Positions 5,343-7,817 of a stretch of 7,817 nucleotides of DNA are shown here, in pieces; within the stretch, counting starts at the first letter, position 1, and every line of letters starts with the position of its first letter. This DNA is from Pseudomonadota bacterium. Lineage in GTDB: Bacteria; Pseudomonadota; Gammaproteobacteria; Xanthomonadales; Xanthomonadaceae. Where the stretch lies: positions 1 through 7,817 of the forward strand of contig JAEWFH010000084.1 of NCBI GenBank assembly GCA_023388955.1. The letters are read 5' to 3'. The notes beneath the pieces are model-generated. The model did no database searches. It was not told where the DNA came from and was given only the letters and a program-made list of their open reading frames with translations. The translations under genes and the position numbers were made by a program.

Positions 5343-7400
5343 ATGCTGCCCCGACCCCTGCACATCGTACTGGCTGCACTGCTCGGCACCCTCGCCGGCA
5401 CTGCCTGCGCCCAGCCCGCCCCCGGTGGCCTGTCCCAGGAACAGGCGCCCACGCCCCCACCCGAGCTGGCGCCCACGCCGGAGGGAACGCCCGTCGCGGC
5501 CCCACCGGAGCTGGACATCGAGCCGCTCCAGGACCCGGCGCTCCCGCGCATCGAGCGGGCACTGTCCGACGCATCGGCCGGGCGCATGCATGCCGTTCCG
5601 GCCGACCTGGCCTCGCACCGGCTGTACCGCTGGATCGAGCACGCGGCACTGGTGCGCGACATGAAGCCTGCCGACGAGTCGCGCGTGCTGGCGTTCCTGC
5701 AGCAATACGAAGGCGAGGCGGTCGCCGCGGAAACCCGCCGCCTGTGGTTGGCCGCGATGGCGCGGCACCGCGCGCCCGGCGCCTTCCTGCGCGCCTGGGA
5801 TGACGGCATGACCGACACCACCCTGCGCTGCGCCTGGCTCGATGCGCGCAGCCAGCAGGGCCAGCCGGGTGAAGACTGGACCCGGGAGGCGCAGTCGATC
5901 TGGACCAGCAGCGGCCGCTCGCTGCCCGATGCCTGCGATCCGGTATTCGACACCCTGGCAGCACGGGGCGGCCTGCCCGACGCACTGCGTTGGCAGCGCC
6001 TGGAGATGGCCGCGGAGAAATGGGAGCCCGGCGTGATGCGCTCCATCGCCCGCGGCTTCGCCGGCGCCGGCCGCGAGCTGGCCGAGGACTACGCCGCCTT
6101 CGTCGCTGCCCCGCACACCCGCGCCCTGCAGTGGCCGAAGACCGACCGCAGCCGGCGGGTCGCCTCCCATGGCCTGGCCCGGCTCGGCAAGGACGACCCG
6201 GGCCGTGCCGAATCGATGCTGCCGCAGTACGCGCAGGCGCTTGGCTTCACCGAGGCCGACCGCGGCCGGGTGCTGTTCCAGGTCGCCCTGTGGACGGTGG
6301 CCTCCTACCTGCCCGGCGGCGCCGAGCGCCTGGCCCGGGTACCCGCGGCCAGCTACAACGAACAACTGCACGAATGGCGGGTGCGCGAGGCGCTGTCGCG
6401 CTCGGACTGGCCGTCGGCATTGGCCGCGATCCGCGCCATGGGCCCGGAGCAGCGCAACGACTCGCGCTACCAGTACTTCGAAGCGCGCCTGGCCGAGCTG
6501 ACCGGTGACCCCGCCAGCGCGCGGGAAAAGTACCAGGCCGCCGCCCGCCAGCCGGAGTTCCACGGTTTCCTGGCCGCCGACCGCCTCGAGCAGCCCTACG
6601 CCCTGTGCCCGCTCGGCGTGGAAGCCGACGCGGCGACCCGGCGCGCGGTGGAAGCCGACCCTGCGCTGCAGCGCGCGCTCGCCCTGCACCGCCTCGGCCG
6701 CCACCGCTGGGCGGTGCTGGAATGGAGCCGCGCCGTCGACGGTTTCAGCGATGCCGGCCGCCACTACGCGGTGGCCATGGCGCAGGCCAACGGCTGGTTC
6801 GACCGTGCGGTGTTCGCCCTGCGCGGCGAGGGCGAGAATCGCCTGTACGGCCTGCGCTTCCCGCTGCACCACGGCGATGTGATCCGCCGCGAGGCCGCGC
6901 GCAACGACATCGATCCGGCCTGGGTCGCGGCGGAGATCCGCGCCGAGAGCATCTTCAACCCCGACGCCCGCTCCCCGGCCGATGCCCGCGGCCTGATGCA
7001 GGTCCTCCCGTCCACCGGCGCCGCGGTGGCGCGCCGCGTCGGCTACGGATGGGAAGGCGGCCAGAGCCTGTACGACCCGGAGACCAGCATCGTGCTGGGC
7101 ACCGCCTACCTGCGCCAGATGATGGACGAGGCCGGCGGCAAGCCCTACTTCGCCATCGCCGGCTACAACGCCGGCCCCGCCCCACTGGCCCGCTGGCGCT
7201 CGCAGCGCCCGGGCATGGACGCGGACTTCTGGATCGAGACCATCAGCTACAGGGAAACCCGCGAGTACGTCGCCCGGGTGCTGGCCTTCAGCGTGATCTA
7301 CGACTGGCGACTGGACGGCGATGCACTGCGGCTGACCGAGCGGATGGAGGGGCGGACCCAAGGGCCGCGCAAGCAGTTCCAATGCCCGGCGGGGACCTGA
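5343..7400 (+). CDS. slt: Soluble lytic murein transglycosylase (Slt70 type)
   Basis: This 685-residue periplasmic enzyme cleaves the MurNAc-GlcNAc bond of peptidoglycan without water, leaving 1,6-anhydromuramyl ends for wall remodelling and recycling. Domains in order: signal peptide with likely cleavage after ACA (residue 23), mature start at Q24; a Pro/Ala/Glu linker to about 65 with APTPPPEL-like units; a long alpha-helical region (about 70-500) corresponding to the Slt70 superhelical doughnut; and the C-terminal SLT catalytic domain (about 510-645). The catalytic Glu is E535 in RAESIFNP, followed by the SPADARGLMQVLP motif, AGYNAGP (606-612) and ETISYRETREYV (632-643), all hallmarks of family 1 transglycosylases. 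It is slightly longer than E. coli Slt70 because of the linker. The Cys at 22 lacks a proper lipobox, so a soluble form is preferred. There is no Shine-Dalgarno; the start is set by the signal peptide. cca follows after 37 bases on the same strand and may be cotranscribed. Confidence 0.95.
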   Translation: MLPRPLHIVLAALLGTLAGTACAQPAPGGLSQEQAPTPPPELAPTPEGTPVAAPPELDIEPLQDPALPRIERALSDASAGRMHAVPADLASHRLYRWIEHAALVRDMKPADESRVLAFLQQYEGEAVAAETRRLWLAAMARHRAPGAFLRAWDDGMTDTTLRCAWLDARSQQGQPGEDWTREAQSIWTSSGRSLPDACDPVFDTLAARGGLPDALRWQRLEMAAEKWEPGVMRSIARGFAGAGRELAEDYAAFVAAPHTRALQWPKTDRSRRVASHGLARLGKDDPGRAESMLPQYAQALGFTEADRGRVLFQVALWTVASYLPGGAERLARVPAASYNEQLHEWRVREALSRSDWPSALAAIRAMGPEQRNDSRYQYFEARLAELTGDPASAREKYQAAARQPEFHGFLAADRLEQPYALCPLGVEADAATRRAVEADPALQRALALHRLGRHRWAVLEWSRAVDGFSDAGRHYAVAMAQANGWFDRAVFALRGEGENRLYGLRFPLHHGDVIRREAARNDIDPAWVAAEIRAESIFNPDARSPADARGLMQVLPSTGAAVARRVGYGWEGGQSLYDPETSIVLGTAYLRQMMDEAGGKPYFAIAGYNAGPAPLARWRSQRPGMDADFWIETISYRETREYVARVLAFSVIYDWRLDGDALRLTERMEGRTQGPRKQFQCPAGT

Positions 7401-7437
7401 ACAGGCCAGCGCCGGCAGCGGTGCGATCATGGCCGGC

Positions 7438-7817
7438 ATGAAGACCTATCTCGTCGGCGGCGCCGTTCGCGACCGCCTGCTCGGCCTGTTGCCCGGCGAC
7501 CGCGACTGGGTCGTGGTCGGTGAGACCCAGGCGTCGATGGAAGCCGCGGGCTTCAAGCCGGTCGGCCGTGACTTCCCCGTTTTCCTGCACCCCGACACCG
7601 GCGAGGAGCACGCGCTGGCACGCACCGAACGCAAGTCCGGCCGTGGCCACCGTGGCTTCGTGGTCGATGCCGCGCCGTCGGTGACGCTGGAGGAGGACCT
7701 GGGGCGGCGCGACTTCACCCTCAATGCGATCGCGCAGGACGCGGATGGCCGGCTGGTCGATCCCTTCGGTGGCGCGGCCGACATCGAGGCGCGGGTGTTG
7801 CGCCACGTCGGGCCGGC
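7438..7817 (+). CDS. cca: CCA-adding tRNA nucleotidyltransferase, 3' end cut by window
   Basis: The product adds or repairs the 3'-terminal CCA of tRNAs using CTP and ATP in the cytoplasm. The 126 visible residues hold the class II nucleotidyltransferase head: GGAVRD (7-12), the two metal-binding aspartates in DRD (21-23), the conserved GRDFPVFLHP (43-52) and ARTERKSG (61-68) blocks, and RRDFTLNAIAQD (90-101). They align closely, from memory, with the N-terminus of the E. coli bifunctional/multifunctional Cca, so the full protein should be about 400 residues, possibly with a C-terminal HD phosphohydrolase domain outside the window. I start at 7438 (MKTYLVGG), which matches E. coli MKIYLVGG; an in-frame ATG at 7429 would add three residues. 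Neither start has a clear Shine-Dalgarno. The gene lies 37 bases after slt in the same direction and may depend on its transcription. Confidence 0.95.
   Translation, partial: MKTYLVGGAVRDRLLGLLPGDRDWVVVGETQASMEAAGFKPVGRDFPVFLHPDTGEEHALARTERKSGRGHRGFVVDAAPSVTLEEDLGRRDFTLNAIAQDADGRLVDPFGGAADIEARVLRHVGP

Noticed and set aside
7411..7437. Two GCCGGC copies flanking a 15-base loop directly before the cca ATG.
   Set aside because: GCCGGC is its own reverse complement and very common in this GC-rich DNA. A 6-bp stem with a 15-base loop is weak evidence for a regulatory hairpin.
5277..7439. Upstream in-frame extension of the TauE/SafE gene on minus, open across the whole of slt.
   Set aside because: It is antisense to a clear transglycosylase with all catalytic motifs. 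The first transmembrane helix and a Shine-Dalgarno mark the real start at 5276.
1..7817. Search for tRNA/rRNA genes, CRISPR arrays, insertion sequences, attachment sites, toxin-antitoxin or defence genes.
   Set aside because: None seen. The gaps between genes are 22, 107, 66 and 37 bases, too small for hidden genes, and every gene looks intact and chromosomal.

Overview
The window is GC-rich, densely coded bacterial chromosome. GC-rich codons, a large TonB-dependent receptor of the type abundant in Xanthomonadaceae, and an EEP-family protein resembling my memory of Xanthomonas/Lysobacter homologues point to a gammaproteobacterium of the Lysobacter/Luteimonas/Xanthomonas group. That placement is inference from family resemblance and composition; no rRNA or other marker gene is present.

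Layout, left to right. (1) The 3' part of an endonuclease/exonuclease/phosphatase (EEP) family gene on + (1-744) converges on a two-gene minus-strand unit. A perfect 11-bp hairpin spanning the EEP stop codon (728-753) separates them. (2) The minus-strand unit is a 973-residue TonB-dependent outer-membrane receptor (4368-1447), followed with a one-base TGATG overlap by a 226-residue predicted secreted or lipid-anchored protein of unknown function (1447-767). A compact 107-bp gap upstream of the receptor holds a candidate terminator for the preceding gene, a sigma70-like promoter and a purine-rich ribosome binding site. (3) A TauE/SafE-family membrane transporter, also on minus (5276-4476), lies upstream. 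(4) Divergent from it across 66 bp is a soluble lytic transglycosylase of the Slt70 type on + (5343-7400). It has no Shine-Dalgarno sequence and has a TATAGT box only 7 bp before the ATG, so it may be leaderless. (5) Thirty-seven bases further on begins the CCA-adding tRNA nucleotidyltransferase cca (7438 to beyond the window end).

The genes do not form one pathway. Slt (murein turnover) and Cca (tRNA 3'-end maturation) are housekeeping functions in co-directional neighbours. The receptor and the small exported protein overlap and look like a functional pair for uptake of an unidentified substrate. I see no mobile element, RNA gene, CRISPR array, prophage or broken gene, and nothing that convincingly amounts to a new biological system. 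The best candidate for novelty is the receptor/small-protein pair: its substrate cannot be read from the sequence, and the partner matches no family I recognise.
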